DNA of 64,000 nt from Paenibacillus allorhizosphaerae (GTDB lineage Bacteria; Bacillota; Bacilli; Paenibacillales; NBRC-103111), in NCBI RefSeq assembly GCF_910594985.1, contig NZ_CAJVCE010000001.1:620001-684000 (forward strand), given 5' to 3'. The notes under the pieces are model-generated. The model had not been told where the DNA came from, searched no databases, and was given only the letters and a program-made list of their open reading frames with translations. Made by a program: the position numbers and the translations under genes. This document shows positions 7,611 through 16,750 of the stretch, piece by piece. Positions within the stretch are counted from its first letter, which is position 1; the number at the start of each line of letters is the position of its first letter.

Positions 7611-8522
7611 ATGGATTTTCCCCGTTACGCCGTTACGCCGTCCATCGTGATCGAGAAATTAATTACGTGCTATTACTTCGAGTTGGCCAAAAATTACTTG
7701 TATCACGGTGAAAAGCACGATTTCTGGGAGCTGTTCTACGTCGACAAAGGCGAGATTCTGATCGATACCGATTGCGGTCATTTCCATTTGAAGCAGGGTG
7801 ACCTGCTCTTTCACGAGCCGAATGAATTTCATAACGCGAAGAGCAACGGGAAAATCGCTCCCAACGTATTCGTCATTACCTTCGAGTGCGCCCAGCCGGC
7901 GATCCAATTTTTCCAAACGACCAAACTTTTCCACTTGAACGATATGCAGAGATCCTTGCTGAAGCAAATTATGCAGGAAAGCGTAAACGCTTTCGGACCG
8001 GGTCCGAAAGGGAGCAAAGCGAGGCTGCATCCGAGAGCGAATGCGCCATTCGGAAGCGAACAATTGTTTGTCAATTATCTGGAGATTTTACTGATCGAGC
8101 TGATTCGTGAAGGCTACGCTCATACGGATATTAAACCGATCGTGCCTCAGGCGCCGGCATCGACGGATCATCCGCAAGCGTCCACTTTAGATCAGGTCAT
8201 TGCTTATATGGAGCGTTATGTGGCGCAAAATCCGACGCTGGAGCAGCTGTGCAGCCGATTCGGCATCGGCCGCACGCAGCTCAGCATATTGTTCAAGTCG
8301 GGCGTCGGCTGCGGCGTCATCGAATACATGAACCGCGTCAAAATCGATAAAGCCAAAACGTTCATCCGCGAGGAGGAATACAACTTGACGGAAATCGCAG
8401 AGCTGCTCGGCTACAGCAGCGTGCATTACTTCTCGCGGCAGTTCAAGAAAACGACCGGGATGACCCCTTCGGAATACGGCAAAATGCTTTCGCGCGGCTT
8501 CAGCCGAAACATTCCCGGTTAG
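7611..8522 (+). CDS. AraC family transcriptional regulator
   Basis: A 303-residue regulator. The N-terminal cupin-like sensor is near residues 20-100 (ELFYVDKGEILI and QGDLLFHEPNEFH). The C-terminal double helix-turn-helix is near 200-295 (LEQLCSRFGIGRTQLS, then LTEIAELLGYSSVHYFSRQFKKTTGMTPSEY). GGGTGG precedes the ATG. It is divergent from the Gfo/Idh-solute-binding operon and convergent with the Gfo/Idh gene at 8519, overlapping its end by 4 bases. It most likely senses a sugar in the cytoplasm and controls the neighbouring operon. The target and ligand are inferred. Confidence 0.9.
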   Translation: MDFPRYAVTPSIVIEKLITCYYFELAKNYLYHGEKHDFWELFYVDKGEILIDTDCGHFHLKQGDLLFHEPNEFHNAKSNGKIAPNVFVITFECAQPAIQFFQTTKLFHLNDMQRSLLKQIMQESVNAFGPGPKGSKARLHPRANAPFGSEQLFVNYLEILLIELIREGYAHTDIKPIVPQAPASTDHPQASTLDQVIAYMERYVAQNPTLEQLCSRFGIGRTQLSILFKSGVGCGVIEYMNRVKIDKAKTFIREEEYNLTEIAELLGYSSVHYFSRQFKKTTGMTPSEYGKMLSRGFSRNIPG

Positions 8523-9523
8523 AAGCGAACGGGCTGCCCGGAACGTTCAGACTCGTAGGTGCCGAGAATGATCTCCAGCGCGTGCCTGCCGTCCTCACCC
8601 GTAATCATCGGCCGGCGGCGATCGCGGATAGCCAGCGCCATATCCCGAATGAGCACGGCATGCCCGTCCGGAACAACCTGGAACGGAGCAAACTGCGGGA
8701 GTTCAAGCTGCTCCCCGTCGATGGCCAGCGCCGTCACTTCGTCGCCGGTCAATTCGACCGTTCCGCGGTCACCGTGGATGATGATCCGGTGATCGGGCTG
8801 CTTGTGAGCCGTCGTCGTCGCTTCGATGGAGCCGAGCGCACCGCTTTGGAACTGCAGGCTGACGACGGCCGTATCTTCCACTTCAATATTGCGCAGCACG
8901 GGACGGGCGTAACCGAAGAGCGATCGGACCGGTCCGGCTAGCCACTGCAGCAGGTCAATCGTATGAATGCCCTGATTCATCATCGCTCCCCCGCCGTCCA
9001 TCGCCCAGGTTCCGCGCCAGCCGGCGCTGTCGTAATACGCTTGGGACCTGTAAAACTTGACGTAACCCGAGCACAGGCTCAGCTTGCCGAGCTTGCCATC
9101 GTCTAGCAGCCGCTTCACGTAGATAGCCGCCGGCGATACCCGTCTCGGGAAAATCGTAGCCAGCTGAACGCCGGCCTCGGCACATGCCGAAATCATCCGC
9201 TCCACGTCGTCCAGCCGAATGGCGATCGGCTTCTCGCAGACGATATGCTTGCCGGCTTGCGCCGCCATGATCGTTTGCTGCGGATGCACGCCGCTCGGCG
9301 TCGCCAGGCATACGACATCGACATCCGGGTCGGCAAGAAGCTTCCCGTAGTCGGTATATTTCCGAACGTTATACCGCTGGGCGTGCTGCTCCGCCCGGTT
9401 CGGATCCGCATCGCATACGGCGACCAGCTCCGCTTCCTCCGCCCGCTCAATGCCGGTAAAATGAGCGGACGATATAGCCCCGCACCCTACGATCGCGAAT
9501 CGAATTTTGTTGTTGCCAGCCAT
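8519..9523 (-). CDS. Gfo/Idh/MocA family oxidoreductase
   Basis: A 334-residue enzyme with GCGAIS at residues 13-18 (nucleotide binding) and CEKP at 96-99. The middle motif SAGWRGTWAMDGGGAMMNQGIH is nearly identical to that of the enzyme at 29451-30479, so the two are paralogues. The ATG at 9523 follows GGGGGA; the longer frame has no ribosome site. It is the last gene of a three-gene unit with a second Gfo/Idh gene (19-base gap) and a Tat-exported beta-helix protein. Its terminal codons overlap the convergent AraC gene. It is probably a cytoplasmic sugar dehydrogenase acting on products of the secreted protein; the substrate is unknown. Confidence 0.9.
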   Translation of the reverse strand: MAGNNKIRFAIVGCGAISSAHFTGIERAEEAELVAVCDADPNRAEQHAQRYNVRKYTDYGKLLADPDVDVVCLATPSGVHPQQTIMAAQAGKHIVCEKPIAIRLDDVERMISACAEAGVQLATIFPRRVSPAAIYVKRLLDDGKLGKLSLCSGYVKFYRSQAYYDSAGWRGTWAMDGGGAMMNQGIHTIDLLQWLAGPVRSLFGYARPVLRNIEVEDTAVVSLQFQSGALGSIEATTTAHKQPDHRIIIHGDRGTVELTGDEVTALAIDGEQLELPQFAPFQVVPDGHAVLIRDMALAIRDRRRPMITGEDGRHALEIILGTYESERSGQPVRF

Positions 9524-9542
9524 CTCTTTGATTCCCCCATGT

Positions 9543-10574
9543 TTACGATTTGTGCGATTGCTCCAAGCCGAACAATTCAGCTTGCTCATCCGCCTTAATT
9601 ACCGCTTCGCTCGCCGCGAGCAGGTCGTAATGCGTCAGCGCGGATTGTCCACCGGCGAGCCGCCGCAAAAAGTCGCCGGTTATGCTCGCCTGCTGCGCCG
9701 GTACGTCCGGCTCCACTCTTGCAAAGGGCGCCCCGTTCGTCACCTGGAAATACAGCTCCTCCTTCACGACGGCCGGGTCCCCGTTCAAACGAAGCTCGGC
9801 GGTCCCTTCCGTCCCGGTAACGAATATTCGCAAGTCCCCCCAGGTCCAGCTCTGATCCGGCGTATGCCAATCCGCATACAGCTGCGCCATCGTGCCGCCG
9901 CTCAGGAGCAGCTGCATGCCGGCCGCATCGTAAAAATCCGGATGCTCCGGCTGCCCGAGCTTCGTCATGACGCTGTGCTGGCTTGCAATATCCTGTCCGG
10001 TCAAATACCGGACGAGGTCGACGTCATGAATAAACAAGTCGATGATAATACCGCCGTTTTGCTCTTTATGAAAATGCCAGGCCTCGCGCGTTTTCGGCGC
10101 GAGACGGTGCGGCTTGCGCATCGTAATGCTTGCAATTCGCCCGAGGCGTCCTTCGTCGATTTCGCTTTTCAGCTTCAGGATCGACGGGCGGAACCGTTCG
10201 GTGAGCAGCATCCCGACTTGAATGCGCCCCCGCCGGACGATCGCTTCCAGACGCTTCAGCTGCGCCCGGTCGGTAACGGCAGGCTTATCGGCCATGACGT
10301 GCTTGCCGTGCTGCTCGCACCGTTCGATAATGCCGATTTTGCGGTTATTGACGGCGGACGTTCCGATGACCCGAACCGCCGATTCCCATAACGGCGCTTC
10401 CTCCTCCAGCAGCGGCACGCCGAATTTGCTGCTTAACGTTTTGGCCAGCTGCGGCTGCTCCGGTTCCCATATGCCGACGCATGGATGGCCGAGCGCCATC
10501 ATTTCTTCAATAAACATGGCGATATGGCCGTGACGGCATTCCAGAATGCCGAATGGATACTTCTCGTTCTCCAT
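9543..10574 (-). CDS. Divergent Gfo/Idh/MocA family oxidoreductase
   Basis: A 343-residue member of the family with altered motifs. The N-terminus reads FGILECRHGHIAMF instead of a GxGxxG loop, and the usual EKP is DKP (HVMADKPAVT). The C-terminal domain keeps GGIIIDLFIHDVDLVRYLTG. A good GGGGGAGAA ribosome site precedes the ATG at 10574. It lies 18 bases downstream of the beta-helix gene and 19 bases upstream of the next Gfo/Idh gene, indicating one transcript. The altered glycine loop may mean a different nucleotide mode or a tightly bound cofactor. The enzyme family is clear; the reaction is not. Confidence 0.85.
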   Translation of the reverse strand: MENEKYPFGILECRHGHIAMFIEEMMALGHPCVGIWEPEQPQLAKTLSSKFGVPLLEEEAPLWESAVRVIGTSAVNNRKIGIIERCEQHGKHVMADKPAVTDRAQLKRLEAIVRRGRIQVGMLLTERFRPSILKLKSEIDEGRLGRIASITMRKPHRLAPKTREAWHFHKEQNGGIIIDLFIHDVDLVRYLTGQDIASQHSVMTKLGQPEHPDFYDAAGMQLLLSGGTMAQLYADWHTPDQSWTWGDLRIFVTGTEGTAELRLNGDPAVVKEELYFQVTNGAPFARVEPDVPAQQASITGDFLRRLAGGQSALTHYDLLAASEAVIKADEQAELFGLEQSHKS

Positions 10575-10592
10575 CTGTGGTTCTCCCCCAGT

Positions 10593-12938
10593 CTATTGCG
10601 CTGACAGCACGCCGTAATCGCGCAGCGCCTGTTTTACTTTGTTCAGTTCCTGCTCCAGATCGGCAAGCGTCCCTTCGGCCGTATCTTCGATCGGCGCCAG
10701 CTTGCCGATCTTACCGAACGGCGCGAAGCTTGGCGCCTCCCAAGCGACGGCGGCAGGCAAAGCTACGGTGGCGATAGCGCTGTTCAGCCGCACCAGGTTC
10801 CCCGATATGCGTACAATTTTTCGGCTTTGTCCGCCGACCAGCACCCACTGTTCCGTTTCAAGCGCCGCTGCGTCGTTCACCTCGACTTCGTCTTTGGCAT
10901 CCGTCGTAAACGTGACCGCTCGAATTCCGCTCAGCGTGCCGGCGGTGCCTTTCTTGGTCACCACGTAGGCTGCCGTCGTTTTGCCGGGAGCCGGTGAGGA
11001 ACCGTTGTAAAAGACGATATCGCCTTCATGAAACGTGTCGCGAACCGGCGGAAATACGCCCGTCATTTTCACCGGCGGTCCCGCCTGGCTGTTCTGCACC
11101 GATGCCCCGAGGCTCAACCACAAACCGCCTTGCTTGGTAGATATCAGGTTATTGCCGACCTGTACGTTCGTATACGATCCGTCCGAGTCGTGCACACGTA
11201 TTGAGAACAAACCTTTCGGCTGATCGTACGCATCGGAAATGAAATTATCCGTTACCTGCGCGTTAACGACCGTCCCCCGCAGCAGTATGGCTGCGCGGTA
11301 AAGCTCGGAGGATGCGGGATAGTGGCCCGCACCCACGATCATATTGCCGGTAATTTTAATGTTCTCCGCGTAGCTTTTCGCTTTATCCAAATAACCGATG
11401 CGTATGCCGGTGACCGGGGCGTTCTGAATGAGATTGTCGCTGATCACGATGTTTTTGACCGCATTTTCGCGCGCAAAGCCGATGCCGAACGCATTCACGC
11501 CCAAGTTCGATCTTCTGGTGAACTCTTCTTCGAAGATGATCGTGTTTCCCGTAATCGTTATATTTTCAAAAGCGCCTGTTTCCGCTGAACCTCCGGCCGT
11601 CGAAATTCCCGTCGTTAACGATCGCAAATGCGTAAGATTTTTCAAGCTGATCGTGTTCCCGCTGATCGTTACATTGTGAATCGGAACATTCTTATATGGC
11701 CACAGCTGGATGCCTTGGTTTGCGTTCGTGAACGTGTTGCCCGTAATCGTCATGTCGCAGTGCGTTCCGCTCGTTGCGCTCGATTGGAGGTTAACGCCGG
11801 TAAAGTAGCCGTCGGACACGTTGTTCGCAATGACGCTTTGGCCCGTATGCGTCTCGATGGCCCCCCTTCCTTTTTCCTTCGGATCGCAATAGAAGAAGCA
11901 CCCGGATACGGTGTGATAGCGGCCGTTCACATAAATGGCGGAATTGTCGTAATCCGGGTCGCCTTTCCCGCGTACGAAACGGAACGTACAGTTCGTAATG
12001 GAGGCGTACTCCCCGTTATCGTTATTCAAGGTGATCGTGTTGACGCCGCACGTTTCGTCAAAAATGACGGAATCGATTTGAATATGGCGGTAGTTGTACA
12101 GACCGACGACAAACTGGTAAATATTTTTAAGCGAGGAATCGATATTGCAGCTCAGATTGTTGCGCGCATTCTGGTCAATCCGGAGATGGCTGATCGTCAC
12201 GTGCTCAACGGCCGGATTGAACAAACTCCCGAAGATGCGGAAGTAGTCTCCGGCATTATCCTTCACTTTAATGACCGACGAGCGGCCTTCCCCCGTCAGC
12301 TTGACGAAGCTGCGAAGCAGAATGCACTTCTCCTTCGTCGGCGCAATGATATAAACGCCCCGCGGGAAAAACACCGTCCCCCCGTTCCCGCCCGGCAGCT
12401 GAGCGACCGCATCGATGGCAAGTTGAATCGCATCCAGATCGTCCTGTACGCCGTCTCCCTTCGCCCCGAACCAGGTAACGCTTGCAAGGTTGTTTTCGAT
12501 CAGACGCTTGAAACGCGCACCCGAACTCGTTACAAGCACGAGGCCGGTATTGTCTCTTGTGACGGTATCCGTTTCGTCGTACAGAAAATGACCTTCTTGC
12601 CCCCGGTCCGACACATAAAAAACGGTTCCCGGCTTCGGAACGGCGGAAAAGCTCCGGATCTCAGCGATCGTCCGGGGTGTTATGCAAATCCGGTTCAGCG
12701 CCGGATTCGGATTCCCGTCTGGGCCATATACGGCCCCGTTGAAGTTGCCGTCTTTCGTATAAGAAGCCCGCGTGATCTTGTCCAAGCCAAGCGCGGTCAG
12801 TCCCAGCGCCCCGACGGCTCCGGCGTATTTGAGCATTTCCCTTCTGGAAACGCCCGTTTTTTTCACACTGTCGTTTTGTCCCTTTTCTTCACTCATTTCT
12901 GCAGATTCTTCTTGAGGACGGATCGGGCTGTGGTCCAT
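10593..12938 (-). CDS. Tat-exported right-handed beta-helix protein (pectate lyase 3 superfamily)
   Basis: A 781-residue protein. Residues about 30-55 are a twin-arginine signal (SRREMLKYAGAVGALGLTALG). Near residue 150 is the pectate-lyase-3 hallmark TWFGAKGDGVQDDLDAIQLAI, followed by many parallel beta-helix turns (repeated ITGNTF/ISGNTI-like rungs). A C-terminal helix may form a coiled coil (LADLEQELNKVKQAL). The ATG at 12938 follows GGAGG. It is the first gene of the unit that continues into two Gfo/Idh genes. It probably folds before export through Tat and acts on polysaccharide outside the cell as a lyase, hydrolase or epimerase; catalytic residues cannot be named. Confidence 0.85.
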   Translation of the reverse strand: MDHSPIRPQEESAEMSEEKGQNDSVKKTGVSRREMLKYAGAVGALGLTALGLDKITRASYTKDGNFNGAVYGPDGNPNPALNRICITPRTIAEIRSFSAVPKPGTVFYVSDRGQEGHFLYDETDTVTRDNTGLVLVTSSGARFKRLIENNLASVTWFGAKGDGVQDDLDAIQLAIDAVAQLPGGNGGTVFFPRGVYIIAPTKEKCILLRSFVKLTGEGRSSVIKVKDNAGDYFRIFGSLFNPAVEHVTISHLRIDQNARNNLSCNIDSSLKNIYQFVVGLYNYRHIQIDSVIFDETCGVNTITLNNDNGEYASITNCTFRFVRGKGDPDYDNSAIYVNGRYHTVSGCFFYCDPKEKGRGAIETHTGQSVIANNVSDGYFTGVNLQSSATSGTHCDMTITGNTFTNANQGIQLWPYKNVPIHNVTISGNTISLKNLTHLRSLTTGISTAGGSAETGAFENITITGNTIIFEEEFTRRSNLGVNAFGIGFARENAVKNIVISDNLIQNAPVTGIRIGYLDKAKSYAENIKITGNMIVGAGHYPASSELYRAAILLRGTVVNAQVTDNFISDAYDQPKGLFSIRVHDSDGSYTNVQVGNNLISTKQGGLWLSLGASVQNSQAGPPVKMTGVFPPVRDTFHEGDIVFYNGSSPAPGKTTAAYVVTKKGTAGTLSGIRAVTFTTDAKDEVEVNDAAALETEQWVLVGGQSRKIVRISGNLVRLNSAIATVALPAAVAWEAPSFAPFGKIGKLAPIEDTAEGTLADLEQELNKVKQALRDYGVLSAQ

Positions 12939-12983
12939 TTCTCATTCCTCCAACATGTATTGACATCATCGTAACCCGAACCC

Positions 12984-12996
12984 TTTACACAATCTT
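12984..12996. repeat. Copy of shared TTTACACAATCTT element
   Basis: This 13-mer upstream of the beta-helix gene is identical to 2718-2730 upstream of the solute-binding gene, in the same orientation relative to each gene. A 10-base core also occurs at 2880-2889. It may be a shared operator. Confidence 0.35.
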
Positions 12997-13206
12997 TAGA
13001 CGTTTTATCACAGTTTTTGCATTGTCGTTTACACTTTTATCCGATTTATTTGTATTTTGTCGTTTGGAGCAACCGCTGTTTGCTTGGTTTTCCATACACC
13101 CCATGATATTTTGGCAATACAAACGGCACGGAAATGGAGAGTGAACATCCGGAAACGAGCCGATCACTGATCCGTTCATGGACAATGATGCAAAGAGGTG
13201 CGAGCG

Positions 13207-14982
13207 ATGAACAAAGCAAAGGCAACGCCGTCAAACGACAAAGAAAAGAAGGTAACGCTGCGCCGGGTTTTCGCACTGTTTGCCCCTTACAGGATGCGTG
13301 CCGTCTGGATTACTACCATCGCTATCGCAGGATCGCTGATCTCGCTCATTCCCCCTCTGCTGATGAAATCGATCATCGATGTTGCCGTTCCGGAGAAAAA
13401 GGTTGCATTGCTGCTGCTGCTGGGCGGCGGAATTTTATTCGTTAACTTGTTATCGGGACTGCTGGACGTACTTCAACACCATTTGGAGAACATCGTCGGA
13501 CAAAAGATCATGAGCGATTTGCGCATGAATATGTACACCCGACTGTTAAAGCAGTCGATGTCGTTTTATACCCGCTCCCGTTCCGGTGAAGTCATCCAGC
13601 GGTTTACGGGCGACATCCAGATGATTCAGACTGTCGTCACCAGAAGCGCCGTGACCGCGGTTACGCAGTCAACGATATGGATGACCTCCGTATTGCTGTT
13701 ATTGACGCTCGATTTCAAACTGGCTTGCCTGGCGTTATTGCTGCTGCCTTTCTATATTGTCCCCGCCCGGAAAACGGCCCGAATACGCAAACGAATACTG
13801 GCCGAAAGCCAGCAAGTAAAATCCGACATCGCTTCGCATCTTGCGGAGACGACAGGCATTTCCGGCGCTTTGTTAATCCGGATGCATTGCAGGGAGAAGA
13901 AGATGGCCGGTACCTTTTTCGAGCTGAGCCAAAAAGCGACGGGGATCGACCTCAAGATGAATTTGGTCGGCCGTTGGATCGCGATGTTTAACGGCGCGCT
14001 GCCGTCGATCGGCACGCTCCTCATTTACGTATACGGGGGTTACAGCGCGATGCAAGGTTCGATGACGGTGGGCGGGATTATCGCCTTTTCCGCCTATTTG
14101 AGCAGGCTGTATAACCCGACGCAGCAGCTCCTGAATTTGCATTCGGACCTGGTCGCCTCACTGGCGGTTTTTGAAAAACTATTCGACTATGCGGACATGG
14201 AGCCGGAAGTACTCGAATCCATCACAGCCCGTACCCTGCCTCCACTGAAAGGACAAATTCGTTTTAACAACGTTACTTTTCGTTACAGTCCGGATAAACC
14301 TGCGCTGAGCAACGTTTCATTTGAAGCTCGCCCGGGAGAGCTGGTCGCCATCGTCGGTCCTAGCGGCGCCGGGAAGTCTACTTTAATCAACCTGCTGGCC
14401 CGGCTGCATGACACGACATCCGGAAACATTGTCATCGACGGCTACGATCTGCGCGAAGTGACGATCGAAAGTTTGCGAAGCCGGCTTGCCTTCGTAACGC
14501 AGGATTCGTATTTATTTCATGCATCCGTCAAAGAAAACGTGATGTTCTCCCGTTTGGACGCCACGGAAGAAGAGCTGGAGGACGCATGCAAAAAAGCGCA
14601 TATTCACGAATATATCCAATCGCTGCCTGAGCGTTATGAAACGATAGTCGGCGAAAGGGGCTATCAACTGTCGGGAGGCGAGCGGCAGCGGTTATGTATC
14701 GCACGGGCGATCTTGAAGAAACCGGATATTCTCGTTCTTGACGAAGCTACATCTCAACTGGACTCGCAATCGGAGTCTTTCGTGCAGGCGGCGCTTGAAC
14801 AGGTGATGAAACAATGCACCACGATTGTCATCGCGCATCGCCTGTCAACGATCGTCAAGGCCGATCAAATCATTGTCCTCGACCGGGGATCGGTTGTGGA
14901 ATCCGGCACCCACCCGGAGCTGCTAGCCCGAAACGGATTATATTCGAAGCTGTATCGTACGCAATTTTGCCTATCGCCGTGA
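13207..14982 (+). CDS. ABC exporter, fused permease and ATPase
   Basis: A 591-residue homodimeric-type exporter. Residues about 20-305 hold six transmembrane helices with FYTRSRSGEVIQRFTGD in the first cytoplasmic loop. The nucleotide-binding domain has Walker A GPSGAGKST (near 384), signature LSGGE (near 488), Walker B ILVLDEA (near 508) and H-loop IAHRLS (near 542). ATG 13207 is preferred to an upstream in-frame GTG because AGAGGTG lies just before it. It is divergent from the beta-helix gene and monocistronic or followed by the Gfo/Idh gene at 15112. It would export lipids, peptides or drugs; the substrate is unknown. Confidence 0.93.
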   Translation: MNKAKATPSNDKEKKVTLRRVFALFAPYRMRAVWITTIAIAGSLISLIPPLLMKSIIDVAVPEKKVALLLLLGGGILFVNLLSGLLDVLQHHLENIVGQKIMSDLRMNMYTRLLKQSMSFYTRSRSGEVIQRFTGDIQMIQTVVTRSAVTAVTQSTIWMTSVLLLLTLDFKLACLALLLLPFYIVPARKTARIRKRILAESQQVKSDIASHLAETTGISGALLIRMHCREKKMAGTFFELSQKATGIDLKMNLVGRWIAMFNGALPSIGTLLIYVYGGYSAMQGSMTVGGIIAFSAYLSRLYNPTQQLLNLHSDLVASLAVFEKLFDYADMEPEVLESITARTLPPLKGQIRFNNVTFRYSPDKPALSNVSFEARPGELVAIVGPSGAGKSTLINLLARLHDTTSGNIVIDGYDLREVTIESLRSRLAFVTQDSYLFHASVKENVMFSRLDATEEELEDACKKAHIHEYIQSLPERYETIVGERGYQLSGGERQRLCIARAILKKPDILVLDEATSQLDSQSESFVQAALEQVMKQCTTIVIAHRLSTIVKADQIIVLDRGSVVESGTHPELLARNGLYSKLYRTQFCLSP

Positions 14983-15111
14983 AATCCGGCTCATTTTTCG
15001 TCCATTTTTAGAACTTGGTAAAGCAATAAATGAAAAAGGGAATGATCGCGGCGTCACGAATAATACAATGGAATTGGACCATATGACGTATGGAAAAGGA
15101 GCGAAACTGCT

Positions 15112-16173
15112 GTGGGTCAAAAATTAAAGCTTGGCGCGATCGGAACTGGCAATATATTCAGAGGCGTTCATATGCGAGGCTGGAAAGATCATCCCGAGGT
15201 TGAACTGTACGCCGTATGCGATATCGTCAAGGAAAAGGCGGAAACGCTTGCAGAGCAGTACAACGTAAAGCATGTTTTTGAAGATTATCGCGAGCTGCTG
15301 GCGATGGAAGAGATCGATATCATCGATATTTCCACTTCGAACTTGTTTCACTCCGAAATCGCGGTCGCCGCTTTGAAGGCCGGGAAGCACGTATTTTGCG
15401 AAAAGCCGGACGCGGTCAACCCCGAGGAAGCGCAAAAAATGGCCGATGCGGCAAAGCAATCGGGCAAAACGCTGATGGTCATGCGCAACAACCGGTTTCG
15501 TCCGGCGTCGCAGTTTTTGAAAGCGTATATCGAGAACGGCCATATGGGAGAAGTGTACACCGGCCGGTGCGGCTGGATTCGCAGGCGCGGCATTCCGGGC
15601 AAAGGCGGCTGGTTCACGACCAAGGAGCTGTCCGGCGGCGGCCCGCTCATCGATCTTGGCGTGCATTTCATCGATTTGACCGTATGGCTCATGGGTAATC
15701 CAAGACCAGTATCCGTCGTCGGTGCGACATACTGCAAATTTGCCGGAAGCGTCGTTTCGGATTCCGTGCACAGCCAGTTCGGCGAAAGCCGGGAAGACGG
15801 AACGTTCGATGTGGAGGACCTTGCCACCGGCTTCATCCGTTTCGATAACGGCGCAACGCTGCAAATCGAATTCAGCTGGGCTTCGAATATCGAGGAGGAA
15901 ATGAACTTTCTCGAGCTGCGGGGCAGCAAAGCGGGAGCCAGCTTCAAGAAAGGCGAGCTGAAGCTGTTCTCGGAAATCGAAGGGGTGTTGTGTGACATTG
16001 CGCCCAGACTGCCAAAAGACATCGGAGGCCATGAGAAGCATCTCCACCATTTTATCGACGTGGTCAAAGGGCGCGCCGAACCGATCAATACGCCGGACAC
16101 CGGCGTGGATATGATCAAGATTTTGTCGGCGATTTACGAATCAGCCCGCACCGGTTCGGAAGTGAAGCTGTAA
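15112..16173 (+). CDS. Gfo/Idh/MocA family oxidoreductase
   Basis: A 353-residue enzyme starting at GTG with AAGGAG eight bases upstream. GTGNIF at about residues 11-16 binds the nucleotide, and the catalytic-site motif is CEKP (HVFCEKPDAVN). The C-terminal domain has GGPLIDLGVHFIDLTVWLMG. The gene lies 129 bases after the ABC exporter and ends at a terminator, so it may be independently transcribed. It is a cytoplasmic sugar or cyclitol dehydrogenase by family; substrate unknown. Confidence 0.9.
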   Translation: MGQKLKLGAIGTGNIFRGVHMRGWKDHPEVELYAVCDIVKEKAETLAEQYNVKHVFEDYRELLAMEEIDIIDISTSNLFHSEIAVAALKAGKHVFCEKPDAVNPEEAQKMADAAKQSGKTLMVMRNNRFRPASQFLKAYIENGHMGEVYTGRCGWIRRRGIPGKGGWFTTKELSGGGPLIDLGVHFIDLTVWLMGNPRPVSVVGATYCKFAGSVVSDSVHSQFGESREDGTFDVEDLATGFIRFDNGATLQIEFSWASNIEEEMNFLELRGSKAGASFKKGELKLFSEIEGVLCDIAPRLPKDIGGHEKHLHHFIDVVKGRAEPINTPDTGVDMIKILSAIYESARTGSEVKL

Positions 16174-16214
16174 TTTCTATTGCAGTTGTCCGCGGCTAAA
16201 ATATATAAAAACAT

Positions 16215-16249
16215 CGGCAGCCTCTGGACATGTAAGTCCCGGACTGCCG
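16215..16249 (+). terminator. Rho-independent terminator of Gfo/Idh gene
   Basis: CGGCAG (16215-16220)/CTGCCG (16244-16249) with an inner GGAC/GTCC pair, followed by ACGTTTTTT on the plus strand. Confidence 0.8.
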
Positions 16250-16298
16250 ACGTTTTTTGGCGCTAACGTTCTTCATGTTTATTCGCTACTACGGACCA

Positions 16299-16634
16299 TT
16301 ACTTCTTTTCAATTAAACCAATGCCGAGTCCCGTTGGATCGACCAAATAGGCGAGGTAAAAGTCGTCGAACTCCATTTTGTCCCGCACAATCATGGCTCC
16401 GTAATCCTTAGCTTTAGAAATGGCTACATCGATCGAATCGACTTCAATTTGGATGCGAGTACCATGAGGGTAATCGTGAGGTCCTTGTGAAATGCCTCCC
16501 TTGATTCCTCCGGTGTCGACCTCGCGGTAGCCCCAACGCGGTTCCGCCACTTTCCAACCGAACACGTTGGAATAAAATTCCACAGATTTTTCGCTATCTT
16601 GGCTATTTAGCTCAAATCCAATTACTTTTCCCAC
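16299..16634 (-). CDS. VOC (glyoxalase/bleomycin resistance) superfamily protein
   Basis: A 111-residue single VOC module. The N-terminal half reads GFELNSQDSEKSVEFYSNVFGW; the second half ends with DDFYLAYLVDPTGLGIGLIEK. The start is taken as GTG at 16634, which has AGAGGG about 8 bases upstream; an in-frame TTG 33 bases earlier has no ribosome site. Such stand-alone modules usually form a metal-binding dimer and act as lyases, dioxygenases or resistance proteins. It lies between the convergent Gfo/Idh terminator and metE. No specific activity can be assigned. Confidence 0.8.
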   Translation of the reverse strand: MGKVIGFELNSQDSEKSVEFYSNVFGWKVAEPRWGYREVDTGGIKGGISQGPHDYPHGTRIQIEVDSIDVAISKAKDYGAMIVRDKMEFDDFYLAYLVDPTGLGIGLIEKK

Positions 16635-16750
16635 AGGCGGTTCCCTCTTTTCCGGATGTTGGTACAATTTGACTTGACGTTAATCCAATTCTATTTTTTC
16701 CATTGAATTCCTTCCAAAGAGGGAGTGCAGGGTATAAAAAGTTTAAGCTT

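Noticed and set aside
11628-12974. Long plus-strand open frame of 448 codons
   Set aside because: It is antisense to the beta-helix gene, lacks a ribosome site and shows no family motif; high-GC third positions create such shadows.
14976-15010. Terminator after the ABC exporter
   Set aside because: GCCG/CGGC stem is only 4 bp; the T-rich sequence is suggestive but the hairpin is too weak to call.
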